Shown here: positions 1 to 15,000 of the stretch, in pieces
How the letters are laid out: every line of letters starts with the position of its first letter
How positions within the stretch are numbered: the first letter of the stretch is position 1
NCBI GenBank assembly: GCA_001784175.1
Contig: MFPR01000006.1
Location: 1 to 64,000, forward strand
DNA: 64,000 nucleotides
Direction of reading: 5' to 3'
DNA from: Candidatus Lindowbacteria bacterium RIFCSPLOWO2_12_FULL_62_27
GTDB lineage: Bacteria > Lindowbacteria > 2-12-FULL-62-27
Notes under the pieces: model-generated
The model's input: only the letters and a program-made list of their open reading frames with translations
Database searches by the model: none
What the model was told of the DNA's origin: nothing
Translations under genes and position numbers: made by a program

Positions 1-2
1 CC

Positions 3-3000
3 ACAAATTTCTGGAGGTACTCCATCTCCGGCAATACGTGGGAGACGAAGGCGGCCACGCCCGCCGGCGTGTCGTACGGGGGCGCGCTGGTCTATCCCGC
101 CACGGGCGACACCCTCTATGCCCTCGGCGGCAACGGCGGCAACTTCTGGGCGTATACGCTTCCCGCCGCGTATGCCGGCCCGATCTGGTACGTGAACGAC
201 ACGTCCACGTCGGGCGACTCATTCACATCCGCCGTCGGCAGTGACACCAATGAAGGGAGCGCATCCGCGCCGTTCCGCACCATCATCGCCGCGATGGCCG
301 CCGCATCCGAGGGCGATACCATCTACATCGACGCCGGCATCTACGATTCATACACGTGGGTCAGCGCGACCGAGACGGCGGGCGTGAACATCGACAAGGA
401 CTCCATCACGCTGGTCGGCAAGGACTCGGGTTCCACCATCATCGACCCGCCGGGCGCAAGCTCCATCTCGACGATGTACGGCATCTACGCCGACACGCAG
501 GTCAATCTCGTCATCCGAGGTATCGGCGTCACCGGCGCGTATCACGGAATCCGGTTCGACAACGTGGACCTATCGACCATCTCGTCGGACAGCGTCGTCT
601 CCTGCGGCGGATACGGGATGTATCTCACGTCCGGGTCTGACACCTGCACGCTGACGAACAACCGGACGGGCGGCATGTCGTACGGGATGTATATTTCGGC
701 GAGTCATTTCGCGAACATAGACAGCAACGACGTTCGAGGGAATACCCGCGGCATCTACCTCTATCAGTCGTATGTCGACACGGTGAACAACAACAACGCC
801 TCTTCGTGCAACGAGGGCATCTACTTGGACGGCGCGCGCAACTGCGTCATCTCGGGCAACACCGCAAGCGCGACGACATCGTCCGGCCTCAATCTGACGG
901 GGTCGGACACCAACACGGTGACGGGCAACAACATCTCGTCGAACACGTCCGTCGGCATCTATCTGGGGGGCGGCAGGAACAACACATTGTCGAATAACAC
1001 AGCAAATTCGAATTCAGGCGAGGGCATATATCTCTCGGGCGCCCAGCGAACCACTATGACGGGCAACACGGCCAACCAAAACGGTGGCGCGGGCGGGTTT
1101 CGAATAACCGGAAGCAGCCACTTCTGCACGATGACGGCCAACATCGCCAACTCGAACAATGTCCGGGGGGTCTATGTCGCCAGTTCGAACTCCATCGTCT
1201 TTACGGGCAACACCACCAATTCGAACGCGAACACCGGTTTCGCCATGGATGTGGTCACCGACGTCCGGGCGGCCAACAACGTCGCCAAATCGAATCTGAA
1301 CGACGGTTTCGGCATATCCTCGGTCGCCAACGGCGTGTTCGAGCAGAACACGCTGGACTCCAACGCCAAGTACCAGATCTATCTGGCCGGCGATGTCACC
1401 TCCGACACGCTGCAGAAGAACAACGTCCGGACGTCCCCGACCAATCCGGACAGCGGCGTATATGTCACGATGAACAACACGACGCAGAAGTTCACCCTCA
1501 CCCGCAACTGGTGGAACTCGACCGACACCGTCCAACTCAAGCGGATGATGTTCCACCCCGGCGGCGGCGATTCGATCATCTGGCAGCCTTTCCGTCTCGG
1601 CATCGTGGACACAACCGCGGGCGCGGACACGACGGCGCCGAAAGCGCCGGATACGGTGGCGGTGACGCCGAGCGACACGTCCCTGATCGTGTCGTGGGCG
1701 GCGGTGACGGCGCTGGAGGAGCCAAACGGTGGCGCGGTGGGGCTGGCGGGGTATCGCGTGTATCGAAGTCCGGCCATTTCCGACACGTCGCTTTGGACAC
1801 AGATCGCGCAGGTGGGGTCGACCGCGGACGGCTGGCAGGACACGAGCCCCTTTGTCGGCAAAATCTACTACTACCGCGTGACCGCCTTCGACGGCGCCTC
1901 TCCATATATAAATGAGAGCTTCTACAGCGACTCCATCCCGGGCGGCAGTGCGCCCTACACGTCGACGACCGACTGGTACGTCAACGACGGCTCGACCGCC
2001 GGCGACTCGTACACGTACGCGACGGGTTCGGACATCAGCGGCAACGGGTCGAAACAGACGCCGTTCGCGAGCATCCCGAAGGCGATGTCGGTCGCGACGG
2101 CGGGGGACACCGTCTGGATCGACGCCGGGTTGTACGACTCGTACGTCACCGTCAATGGCACGGAGACGGCGGGGGTCAACATCGACAAGGACTCGATCAC
2201 TCTCATCGGCGCCGACTCCAACGCCACCGTGATCGACCCCCCGGGGGCGAAGACACTGGCCGGACTCTACGGCATCCACGCCGACACGCAGGTCAATCTC
2301 ACGATCAAAAACATCGGCGTGACGGGGGCGCGTGAAGGCATATACCTCGTCAACGTCGACTGGTCGACCGTCACGTCGGACAGCGCCGGCGCCTGCGGCG
2401 GCGCCGGCATTTATCTGCGGGCCGGCTCCGACACCAACACGGTGACGAACAACACGACCAGTTCGAACAGTCAATACGGCATCTATCTGCGATCGAGTTC
2501 GAACAACAACACGCTGACGAACAACACGGCCCGTTCGAATTCTTTGTACGGCATCTATCTGAATACGACGTCGAACAACAACACGGTGACGAACAACATG
2601 GCCAGTTCGAATGCCGGATACGGCATCATTCTGCAATTCGGTTCGAACAACACGGTGACGAACAACACGGCCAATTCGAATTCTTTGAGCGGCATCCTTC
2701 TGACTTCGAGTTCGAACAACATGGTCATTCAAAACTCGCTGGATTCAAATCTTCAATACCAAATCCGGATAGACGTTTCATCGTCGTCCGACACCGTTCA
2801 GAAGAACAACATCCGCACGTCGCCGACCAATCCCGACAGCGGCGTGTACAACGCCACGGGCAACACGTTCGATTTCACGCGCAACTGGTGGAACACGACC
2901 GACTCCGGCCGCATCGCGCAGATGCTGTACGACACGGGCGGCGTCAATCGCATCATCTACCAGCCCTTCCGCCTCGGCGAGGTCGACACGACTGCGGGCG

Positions 3001-6000
3001 CCGACACGACCGCGCCGGACGCGCCGGATACGGTGGCCATCGTCGGAACGCCTGACACGTCGGTCATCATCGAGTGGGCGGCGGTGGGCGCGCTCGAAGA
3101 GGCCAACGGCGGCGCGGTGGGGCTGTCGGGATACCGCGTCTACAGAAGCGAGACGAAAGACACGTCGTCGTGGGTCAAGGTGGCGCAGGCGGGGTCGGGA
3201 ACGATCCGGTATCAGGACACGGATGTGATTCCCGGCCGGATTTATTACTACCGCGTGACGGCCTTTGACGCCGCCACTCCATATATGAATGAGAGCTTCT
3301 ACAGCGACTCCCAGCCCTCCGACAGCGCGAGTTTCTCCAGCGCCGTCAACTGGTACGTGAACGACACGTCCGTCACGGGCGACATCTACACGAGCGCGGC
3401 CGGTTCGGACACATCGTGGGGGCTCGGTACGGCGGCACGGCCGTTCGCATCGATCCCGCGCGCGATGCAGTTCGCGACGGACGGCGACACCATCTTCATC
3501 GACGCCGGATTGTACGACTCGTACGTGTGGGTCAGCGGGACCGAGACCGCGGGCGTCAACATCACCAAGGACTCCATCACGCTGGTCGGCAAGGACTCCG
3601 CATCAACTGTCATCGACCCGCCGGGGGCCAAGACCATCTCGACGATGTACGGCATCTACGCCGACGCGCAGATCAATCTGTTCATCCGCAACATCGGCGT
3701 GACGGGTGCGTATGACGGCATTCATTTCTACAACGTGGACTACTCGACCATCGACGGCGACAGCGCGAGTTCCTGCGGCAATTATGGCTTCCACCTGCGT
3801 ATCGGATCCGACACAAACACGGTCAGAAACAGCATGGCGGTGGCGAATACAAGCTACGGCATCAATCTGTCTTCGAGTTCGAACAACACGGTGACGAACA
3901 ACATGGCCAATTCGAATGCCTACGGCATCAATCTGTCTTCGAGTTCGAACAACACGGTGACGAACAACACGGTCAATTCGAGTACGAACTACGGCATCTA
4001 TCTGACTTCGAGTTCGAATGCCAACACGCTGACGAACAACACGGCCAGTTCGAATCCCAACACCGGCATCTATCTGGTTTCGAGTTCGAACAACACGCTG
4101 ACGAACAACACGGCGAATTCGACCGGCGGCTCCGGCATCCGTCTGCAATCGAGTTCGAACAACACGCTGACGAACAACACGACCAAGTCGAATTCGAGCC
4201 ACGGCATCCATCTGTCTTCGAGTTCGGACGCCAACACGCTGACGAACAACACGGCCAGTTCGAGTGGCTTGTACGGCATCTATCTGTCTTCCAGTTCGAA
4301 CAACACGGTCGTTCAGAACGATGTCAGAAATAATGCCAGATATCAGGTCTATATTGACGGCACGTCCTCCTCCGATACCGTCCAGAAGAACAACCTCGTG
4401 ATGTCAGGGACGAATCCGGACAGCGGCGTCTACAACAGCACCACCAACACGTTCGATTTCGCGCGCAACTGGTGGAACACGGTGGACACGGTGGCCATCG
4501 GGCGCAAGATGTTCGATACGGGCTACGTCAACCGCATCGGATACACGCCGTTTCGCCTTGGCGAGGTCGACACGACGGCAGGCGCGGACACGACCGCGCC
4601 GAAAGCGCCGGACACGGTGGCGGTGACGCCGAGCGACACGAGCCTGATTGTGTCATGGTCGGCGGTGACGGCGCTGGAGGAGGCCAACGGCGGGGCGGTG
4701 GGTCTGGCGGGGTATCGCGTTTATCGAAGTCCGGCCATTACCGACACGTCTCTTTGGACGAAGGCGGCAGAGGTCGGCTCGGGCGTCACGCAGTGGCAGG
4801 ACACGAGCCCCTTTGTCGGCAAAGTCTATTACTACCGCGTGACGGCATTTGACGCCGCCTCTCCATATATTAATGAGAGCTTCTACAGCGACTCCATCCC
4901 GGGCGACAGCGCGCCGTACACGTCGACGACCGACTGGTACGTCAACGACGGTTCGACCGCCGGCGATTCGTACACGTACGCGACGGGTTCGGACATCAGC
5001 GGCAACGGCTCGAAACAGACGCCGTTTGCGAGCATCCCGAAGGCGATGTCGGTTGCCACCGCCGGGGACACGATCTTCATCGACGCGGGCCTGTACGATT
5101 CGTTTGTCACTGTGAACGGCACGGAGACCGTCGGTGTGAACATCGACAAGGACTCGATCACTCTCCTCGGCGCGGACTCAAACGCGACGGTGATCGACCC
5201 GCCGGGTTCTGCGTCGACGAACGGACTGTACGGAATATACGCTGACACACAGACGAATCTGCGAATACAGAACCTCGGCGTGACGGGGGCGTATGACGGG
5301 GTCAGATTCGTTAACGTCGATCTTTCAACCGTATCCGGCGACAGCATCTGTGACAACGGCAGAAACGGCATATATCTTCTGAACGGTTCCGACAACGACG
5401 CGATTACGAACAACACCATCGTTTCGAATTCAACCAACGGCATCTACCTGTTATCGAGCCTTGGCAGTACGGTCAGCGGCAACACGGCAAATTCGAACGG
5501 TGGAGGCCGCGGCATCCTACTGCAGACCAGTTCGATGAGCACGGTGAGCAACAATACGTTCAGTTCGAATGGGCAGGACGGCATATCCCTGCAGACCAAC
5601 GCCGAAACCAATACGGTGAGCAATAATACGATCAGTTTAAATGCGGTCTACGGCATCTACGTGCTCGGATGCACCGGCAACACGGTGATCGGCAACACGG
5701 TCACTTCAAATGGGAACAAAGGCATATATCTACTAAACGCAAGCGTCAACACGCTGGCCGGCAACATGGTCTCCCTCCATGGCTCCCCCGGCATCGATCT
5801 GTCGTCATCCTCCAATCAGAACGTGATACGCAACAACAGGGTCGTTTCAAACCAATATGGCATCAGGTTCTGGCGAAGTTCGTACAACAGGGTAATTGAG
5901 AACACGATCGATTCCAACACGACGTATCAGGTCCACATCGACCATGGAAGCGGATCTGACACCACGATGAAGAACAACATCATCCCGTCTCCGGCCAACC

Positions 6001-9000
6001 CTGACAGCGGTGTACTCAACACCACGGGTAGCTCGATCGACATGACGCGCAACTGGTGGGGCACGACGGACACGGGCCGCATCGGGCAGATGATGTACGA
6101 CACAGGCGGCGTGAACCGAATCCTGTATACGCCGTTCCGCCTCGGCGCGGTCGACACGGCCGCGGGCGCGGACACGACCGCGCCTGACGCGCCGGATACG
6201 GTGGCGGTGGCGCCAAGCGACACGAGCCTGATTGTGTCATGGTCGGCGGTGACGGCGCTGGAGGAAGCCAATGGCGGGGCGGTGGGTCTGGCGGGGTATC
6301 GCGTTTATCGAAGTCCGGCCATTTCCGACACGTCTCTTTGGACGAAGGCGGCAGAGGTCGGCTCGGGCGTCACGCAGTGGCAGGACACGAGCCCCTTTGT
6401 GGGCAAAGTCTACTATTACCGCGTGACCGCCTTCGACGCCGCCTCTCCGTATATGGATGAGAGCTTCTACAGCGACTCCATCCCGGGCGACAGCGCGCCC
6501 TACACGTCGCAGACCGACTGGTACGTCAATGACGGCTCGACCGCCGGCGACTCGTACACGTACGCGACAGGTTCGGACGTGAGCGGCAACGGGTCGAAAC
6601 AGACGCCGTTCGCGAGCATCCCGAAGGCGATGTCGGTTGCCACGTCCGGCGACACCATCTGGATAGACGCGGGATTCTACAACAGTATCGACACCTTCAG
6701 TGCCGGCTCGGAAACGTCTGTCGTCACCGTAACCCGGGACACGATCGCATTGATCGGCAAAGACTCGAATGCGACGGTACTGGATCCTCCGGGGCCGAAG
6801 ACGCAATCGGGGCTGTACGGCGTGATTGTCAGCGGGCGTACGGGCGCAACCATCCGGAACCTCGGCGTCACGGGCGCGTACATGGGAATCCGTATCCAGA
6901 GTTCGGCCCTGTGCGCCGTGGACGCTGACAGCGCCTGCGCCAACGGCAGTGTCGGAATTTATCTGTTGAACGCCGCCGCCCGGCAGAATACCGTCACAAA
7001 CTGCGTGGTGGACGGAAACACCACATCGGGCATCGAAGTATCCTCCAGTGCGAGCGCCAACACCATCCAGAACAACATCTGCAATTCAAATTCGGTCAGC
7101 GGCATCCGGCTGACGTCGAGCGTGACCAATACGGTGGTGGCGGGGAACACGGTCAATTCCAATACATACCAGGGCATTTACATCCAATCGTCGGACAGCA
7201 ATACGATCCGGCACAACACGGTCGTGTCAAATCCGAGTATCGGGATCCGGTTAAGCAGCGGGTCGAACTACAACGTCATCTACCAGAATCAGATCACCGG
7301 CAACGACACCGGGATCAAAATCTCTGACACGTCGTCTCTCAACCTCATCGCCAGGAACAACCTCCACGGGAACACGACGTCCAACCTCGAGAATGCGGGT
7401 GGGCAATCCCAGACGACCGCAAGGAACTGGTGGGGTTCCACCGACTCCGTCGCGATTGCGGCGAAGATCAGCGACACGGCCAGCGCGTGGCAGCCCTACC
7501 GCCTCGGCGTCGTGGACACGGCCGCGGGCGCGGACACGGTGGCGCCGCTCGCGCCGGACACGGTGGCGGCGAGCGCGACGGCGGGCGCAGGGACGGTGCT
7601 CGTCACGTGGAGCGCGGTGACTGCGAACGAGGACGGCATTGCTGGCGCGGCTGGGGTGGCGCAGTATCGCGTGTATCGCGCGGGCGTGGCGGACACGTCG
7701 AGCTGGACGCTCGTCGGCACACCCACGGGCACGTCGTTCACGGATTCGGGGATGGCGTTTGGGACGACGTACTACTACCGCGTGACCGCGCGGGACGGCG
7801 CGGCGTTTCCGAACGAGTCGTACTACTCCGACTCCGTCGCCGGCGCCACGCCGTCCGGATTTACAAAGGCGGCGGAGCCGATGGGCGCCAACGAGGGGGT
7901 CGGTGACTATTCATCCATCCAGTGGGGCGATTACGACAACGACGGCGACCTCGACCTTGCCGTTTCGGGTAGGAACAACAATGTTGGCGGGAACTACTAT
8001 GAGTTGGACATCTATCGGAACAACGGGGGCAACAGTTTCACGGACGTGGCGGAACCGCTGGGCGCCAACTATGGGCTGTATATGCGTTCTTCCGTCCAGT
8101 GGGGCGATTACGATAACGACGGCGACCTCGATCTTGCCGTGTCGGGATATACTACGCAACCCGCCACAGCCGTTCGATTGATCGTCTATCGGAACGACGG
8201 GGGCGGCAGTTTTACGAACGTGGCCGAGCCGCTTGGCGCCGGCGCCGGTCTACGGGAGAGCTCCATCCAGTGGGCCGATCACGATAATGACGGCGACCTC
8301 GACCTTGCCGTGTCGGGATGGGATGGAACCTTCAGGCGATTGATCATCTATCGAAACAACGGGGCAGGCAGTTTCACGAACATGGTCGAGCCGCTGGGCG
8401 CCAACGCGGGGGTGGATCAGGGTTCCATCCAGTGGGGCGATTACGACAATGACGGCGACCTCGACCTTGCCGTGTCGGGATGGGATGGCGCAAACCATAG
8501 ATTCATCATCTATCGAAACAACGGGGGCGGAAGTTTCACGAACGCGGCGGAGCCGCTGGGCGCCAACTCGGGGGTATACTTGAGTTCCATCCAGTGGGGC
8601 GATTACGACAACGACGGCGATCTTGATCTTGCGGTTTCAGGCGCCGGCACTGCCAATCGATTGGTCATCTATCGGAACGATGGCGGAGGCAGTTTCACGA
8701 ACGCGGCGGAGCCGAGGGGCGTCAACGCGGGGTTCATTAGAAGTTCCATCCAGTGGGGCGATTACGACAATGACGGCGACCTCGACCTTGCCGTGTCGGG
8801 AGATGATGGCTCAAACTATCGACTCATCGTCTATCGGAACGACGGCGGGAACATTTTCACGAACGCGGCGGAACCCATGGGCGCCAACAAGGGGGTGGAG
8901 CAGGGTTCCATCCATTGGGGCGATTATGACAACGACGGCGACCTCGACCTTGCCGTGTCGGGAAATGATCTCACAAGGAAGCGATTGATCATCTACCGCA

Positions 9001-12000
9001 ACGACGGCATCGCATCGCCCAATCAGCGGCCTTCCGCGCCGACGACGAACTACCCCAAAGGCGCATCATTCGCGCAAGGCGACACCGTGGCGTTCCGCTG
9101 GACGAAAGTCTCAACCGACACGACGCCCGACACCGGCATGACGTACAACCTGCGCGTGGGGACGGCGAGCGGCAAATGCGACATCGTCGCCGCCGATACG
9201 AACAGCGCCGATTCGGTCGGCCACGCCCCACTCGGCAACGTCCAGAACGACACGTCGGCGGTTCTCGTGAAAACGTTGACCGTCGGGCAAACCTATTACT
9301 GGTCGGTTCAGGCTGTGGACGGCGCGATGATGCGTTCGCCGTGGGCGAGCGAGGAGACCTTCGCGGTGACGCTCGCGCCCAACACGAGCGGCGAGTGGTA
9401 CGTGAACGACGCGTCCACCGCCGGCGATTCGTTCAGCACAGCCGCCGGCTCCGACACGTCCAACAACGGCACGCCGACCTATCCGTACCGCACGATCACG
9501 TACGCGCTCTCGCAGGCCAAATCGGGCGACACGATCTACATCGACGCCGGGACGTACGCCGAAACCGTCGTCATCGATACGGACAACGTCGCGCTCATAG
9601 GCAAGGATTCCGGCGCTGCGGTCATTGATCCGCCCGGGGCGGCGGGGACGGCGGGGCTGTACGGCATCTACGCCGACACGCAGATCGGGCTCACGATCAA
9701 GAACCTCGGCGTGACGGGAGCTTACAACGGCATCCGGTTCGACAACGTCGATCTGTCGACGCTGGATCAGGACAGCGTGTCGTCCTGCGGCGCCAGCGGG
9801 ATTTATCTTCTGAACGGCTCCGACACGAACACGGTCAGCGCCTGCATGGCCAACGCCAATGCGGACAACGGGATTTATCTGCAGGCGAGCTGCGGCAACA
9901 GTTTCGGCGGCAACACCGCCAATTCGAACGGGACCGACGGCTTTGAAATCGCCGACAACTCGAACAACAACACTTTCACGGACAACATCGCCGGTTACAA
10001 CCCCGAAGTCGGCATTTTCATCAACCTGTCGTCGAACAACATCATCAAGCGGAATACGACGATCTCGAACAGCCAGAGCGGGATCTGGATCGACACCGGT
10101 TCCGGCAACCTCGTCTCTCGCAATCTGGTCCTGGCGAATGGATGGTCCGGCATCGGGCTGGACAATTCCGGTGCGAATGTGGTGCGCGGAAACGAAATCA
10201 GAGGCAGTGACACCGGCCTGTATATCGCGGGGTCGTCGAGTTCCAATTACATTTCAAGAAACAACATTTTCTCGAACAACGCCAGCAATATTTTGAACCT
10301 CGCCGGTCTCGCGCAGTCGACCCTGACCCGCAACTGGTTCGGGACGGCCGATTCGGCGGCGATCGCGGCCAAAATCAGCGACACGGCGAACGCGTGGCAG
10401 CCCTACCGCCTCGGCATCGTCGACACGGCCGCGGGCGCGGACACGGTGGCGCCGAACGACCCGGAGACGGTGGCGGCGAGCGCGGCGTCGGGCGCCGGGA
10501 CGGTGCTCGTCACGTGGAGCGCGGTGACGGCGAACGAGGACGGCATTGCTGGCGCGGCGGGCGTGGCGCAGTATCGCGTGTATCGCGCGGCGGTGGCCGA
10601 CACGTCGAGCTGGACGCTCGTCGGCATACCCACGGGCACGGCGTTCACGGACTCGGGAATGACGCTCGGCACGACATACTACTACCGCGTGACCGCGTGG
10701 GACGGCGCGACATTCCCGAACGAGTCGTACTACTCCGACTCGGTCGTCAGCGCCACGCCGACGGGGTGGACAAAGGCGGCCGAGCCGATGGGCGCGAACG
10801 CGGGGGTTTATTACAGTTCCATCCAGTGGGGCGATTACGACAACGACGGGGACCTGGACCTTGCGGTGTCGGGAGATGACGGCACAAACAAACGATTGAT
10901 CATCTATCGGAACAATGGAGGAGGAAGTTTCACGAACGTGTCGGAGCCGATGGGCGCGAACGCGGGGGTGTATTATGGTTCGATCGAGTGGGGCGATTAC
11001 GACAACGACGGGGACCTGGACCTTGCGGTGTCGGGAACAATTGATAACGGCACAAACAAACGATTGATCATCTATCGGAACAACGGCGGGGGAAGTTTCA
11101 CGAATGTGTCGGAGCCGATGGGCGCGAACGCGGGGGTGTATTATAGTTCGATCGAGTGGGGCGATTACGACAACGACGGGGACCTGGACCTAGCGGTGTC
11201 GGGATACGATAACAGCACAAACTACCGATTGATCCTCTACCGCAACGACGGCATCGCCACGCCGAACGTCCGGCCCAACGCGCCGGCGCTGAATTATCCC
11301 AAAGGCGACACGGTCGCTGGGGGCGACACCGTGACGTTCCGGTGGACGAAAGTTTCAAGCGACACGACGCCGGATACCGGCATGACGTACAACCTGCGGG
11401 TGGGGACGGCGAGCGGCAAGGCCGACATCTTCGCCGCCGACACGAACAGCGCCGATTCCGTCGGCCACGCCCCACTCGGCAACGTCCAGAACGACACGTA
11501 CGCGTATCTTGTCGGGGCGAATAATAATTCGCCCCTACCGTTTGGAACATATTACTGGTCGGTGCAGGCCGTGGACGGCGCGATGATGCGGAGCGCGTGG
11601 GCGACGGAGGAAACCTTTGCGGTGACTCCGGGACCGAACACGGGCGGCAAGTGGTACGTGAACGATGCGTCCACGACCGGCGACTCATTCACCACCGCCG
11701 CCGGTTCGGACAATTCGCTGACGAACAACGGCAGCGCCTCGCTTCCCTACAGCACGATCACGAAAGCTCTCTCGCAGGCCAAGTCTGGCGACACGATCTT
11801 CATCGACGCCGGCCTCTACTCCGAAACCGTCGTCATCGACAGCGACTTCGTCGCCCTGATCGGTAAAGATTCGAACGCGACCGTCATCGATCCGCCGGGG
11901 GCGAAGACGACGAGCGGCCTCTACGGCATCTACGCGGACACGCAGACGGGGCTTCTCATCAAAAACCTCGGCGTGACGGGGGCGTATTACGGAATCTATT

Positions 12001-15000
12001 TCAGCAACGTGGACATATCCACGATCACCGGCGACAGCTTATGCTCCAACGGGCAATCCGGCATCAATCTACTCACCGGCTCGGACACCAACACGATCTT
12101 GGGCAACATCGCGGACTTCAACTCCGGCCGGGCCATCCGGCTGGACGCAAGCTCCTTCAACACCATCAGCGGCAACACGGCCGACAGCAACACGCAGGAG
12201 GGCATCGGGATATACCAGGGGTCGAAGAACAACACGATCAGCGGCAACACAACCAACAACAACATCGGCGGCATCAGTCTCTCTGCGAGTTCGTACAACG
12301 CCATCAGCGGCAATACCGCCGCCTACAATACAGGGAACGGGATTTCTCTGTCCTCCAGCTCGAACAACACGTTGAGCAATAATACCTGCACGTCGAACCT
12401 CTCCCACGGACTCGGAGTGCAAGGCGGGTCGGATACAAACACGGCGGCCGACAACACGATCCTTTCAAACTCCCAGAACGGGATATTCCTGTCTTCCAAC
12501 GCCAACGGAAATGTTTTCAGCGGCAACTCCATCCGTTTAAACGGACAGGACGGCATCGCCGCCCAATCCTCTTCGAACGGAAACTTTTTCCGCAATAATC
12601 TGATCCAGTCCAATACGCGCTCGGGAATCCGGATCGAGGCGAACGGCAACGAAGTCCATCAAAACGACATCTCCGGAAACGACACCGGCATCCGGATCGA
12701 ACTGTCTTCGTCGGGAAATGTCATCACCAAAAACAATCTGGCCGCAAACAACGTCAACCATGTTTACAATCCGTCCGGCAATTCCCAGACGCTGACCCGC
12801 AACTGGTTCGGGTCGACGGACGAGTCTGCCGTGAGCGCAAAGATCACCGATGCGGCTTCGACGTGGCGGCCCTACCGCCTCGGTGTTGTGGACACGGCTA
12901 CAGGCGCCGACACAACCGCCCCCGCGCCGCCGGCCGGGGTGACGCTGAACGCTTCCACGCCTGGGCAGATCACGGTGACGTGGACGAATCCTGCGACGAA
13001 TGAGGAGACGAACGGCGGCGCGGTGGGGTTTGCGGGCGTTCGGATTTACCGCCTGCGAAACGCCGTCGACACGACGCATTGGGCAAGCGCCCTCGCGTTC
13101 ACGACGACCGGCGCGAAATCGGACTGGGACGACACGGGCGCCAACGATGGTGCGACGTACTATTATCGCCTGACCTCGCGCGACGCGGCGGCGTTTCCGA
13201 ACGAGTCATGGTTCACCGACACGGTGTGGGCGGCGTCCGTCGCCCTCGCGCCGGAGACGATCTCGCTGGTTTCGGGCAATCACCAACTGGCGGCCGCGGG
13301 CGAGTCGTGCGGGGCGCCTTTGAAGGTGCGCGTGGTCGATCAAAACGGCAATCCCATCGCGTCGGAAACCGTCGTGTTATCCATTTCGTATCCGTCGGGT
13401 GGAGCGCTCACGTCGAGCGGGGCGCATCTGGGGACGATCAGCGGTCAGACCAGCACGACCGTGCTCACCGACACGGACGGCTATGTTGGCGATGGACTCG
13501 TCGTCGGCACGACCGGCGACGTCTACCGCGTGGAGGCGGAACTTGGCCGCGCGCCGGCGAAGGCCGTCACGTTCACCGCCTACGCGGACGGCCGGGACGC
13601 GCCCGATTCAAGCTGGCGGATGATGGGCGTGAACAAGCGGCTGTTCGACACTGTCACGGCGCCCTCGACTCTGCTTCACGCCGACCTCGGCGCGGGCACG
13701 CTGATCTATGAATGGCTGGCGAACGCGAACACGAACAGCTCCCTCAACAACTCGCGGTACTACGCGCCGTCCGAGATCGAGCGCGGCGACGCGTACTGGA
13801 TCAAACCCGGCGACGCGGGCGCGCAGAGGTGGGTGATCGACGAGGGGACGCAGGGCGAGGCCGGGTTCGACACGGTGGCCATCGCGCTCGACGCAGACAA
13901 CGGCGGCTGGAACCAGATCGCGTCGGGGCAGTATTTCTATGTGGACTGGCAAAAATCCGTGATGGTCGACACGGGGTTGCCGGCGTCCGGCCCGCAGGAC
14001 GACGCGTGGGTGAGCAATTATCTCTGCCACATGATCAGCGTCGACTCCGCGCATGCGGCCGGCGTCCTGAGCAAGATTCTGTATTGGTACGACGGCACGC
14101 AGTATCTGTGGGGCCCGAACACGCTGGCGTCCCCGAGCGGCGCGATCGTGGACGACACGTCGACCGTGCCGGGCGTTCAGATGAAACCGATGGTGGGGTT
14201 CTGGGTCAAGGCCAGTCAGGCCTGCACGCTATGGGTGCTACCGAACCCGGCGGAGGTTGCGGATACTGCCACCGTCATTTTGCAGCAAGCCCCGCGGCTT
14301 CTTTCCGCCGTGTACGGCAAGGTGGCCGCCTCCGAGAATGACTGGGCGATTCAGCTCATGGCGTCGGGCGGCGGGAAAACCGACGCGCAGAATTACGTGG
14401 GGGTGAAGCCAGGAGCAGCAGCAGCGCGGCTGGCGAGCGTGTACGAGCCGCCGCCGGCGGCGGGGGGATACGTGGCGGTGGCGGTGAGGCCCTCACCCCA
14501 ACCCTCTCCCGCAAGCGGGAGAGGGGGTGAGGACGCATGGATGGCCGCGGCGTTTACGGAACCCGTGGCGGCTGCGGACGCGAAAACCGCCGGCCGGTCC
14601 TGGGACGTTCTCGTGGCCTCCGACTTCGGCGGGCCTGTCACTCTCGCCTGGGACAACGTCCCAAACCTTCCGCACACCTACGAGGCGTATCTCGTTGGCG
14701 CCCCGGCCGGCCCCGTGAATCTGCGCCAATCGTCATCTCTGGTTTTAAAATCCGAAATCCAAAATCCAAAATCCAAAATCTCATTGACCTTGGCCGTGGG
14801 CCTGCCCGAATACCTCGCGCCCTTTTTAGCCCCGCCGTTCTCGAAGGAAAACGCCTTCGTCTATCCCAATCCCGGCCCGGACGGCGCAACGCAAACGATG
14901 ACGTTCAAGTGGGGTCCGACGGCGACGGGCGAGGTCAAGCTGAAAATCTTCGACGTGGGCGGGCGGCTGGTAAAGGAGTTCTCGGCCGACGCCGCGGCGC

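Noticed and set aside
1014-2732. 572-aa reading frame on the minus strand opposite the giant gene
   Set aside because: It is highly Arg/Val-rich, lacks any domain and mirrors the Asn/Thr-rich repeats on the other strand; a shadow of GC-rich repetitive coding DNA.
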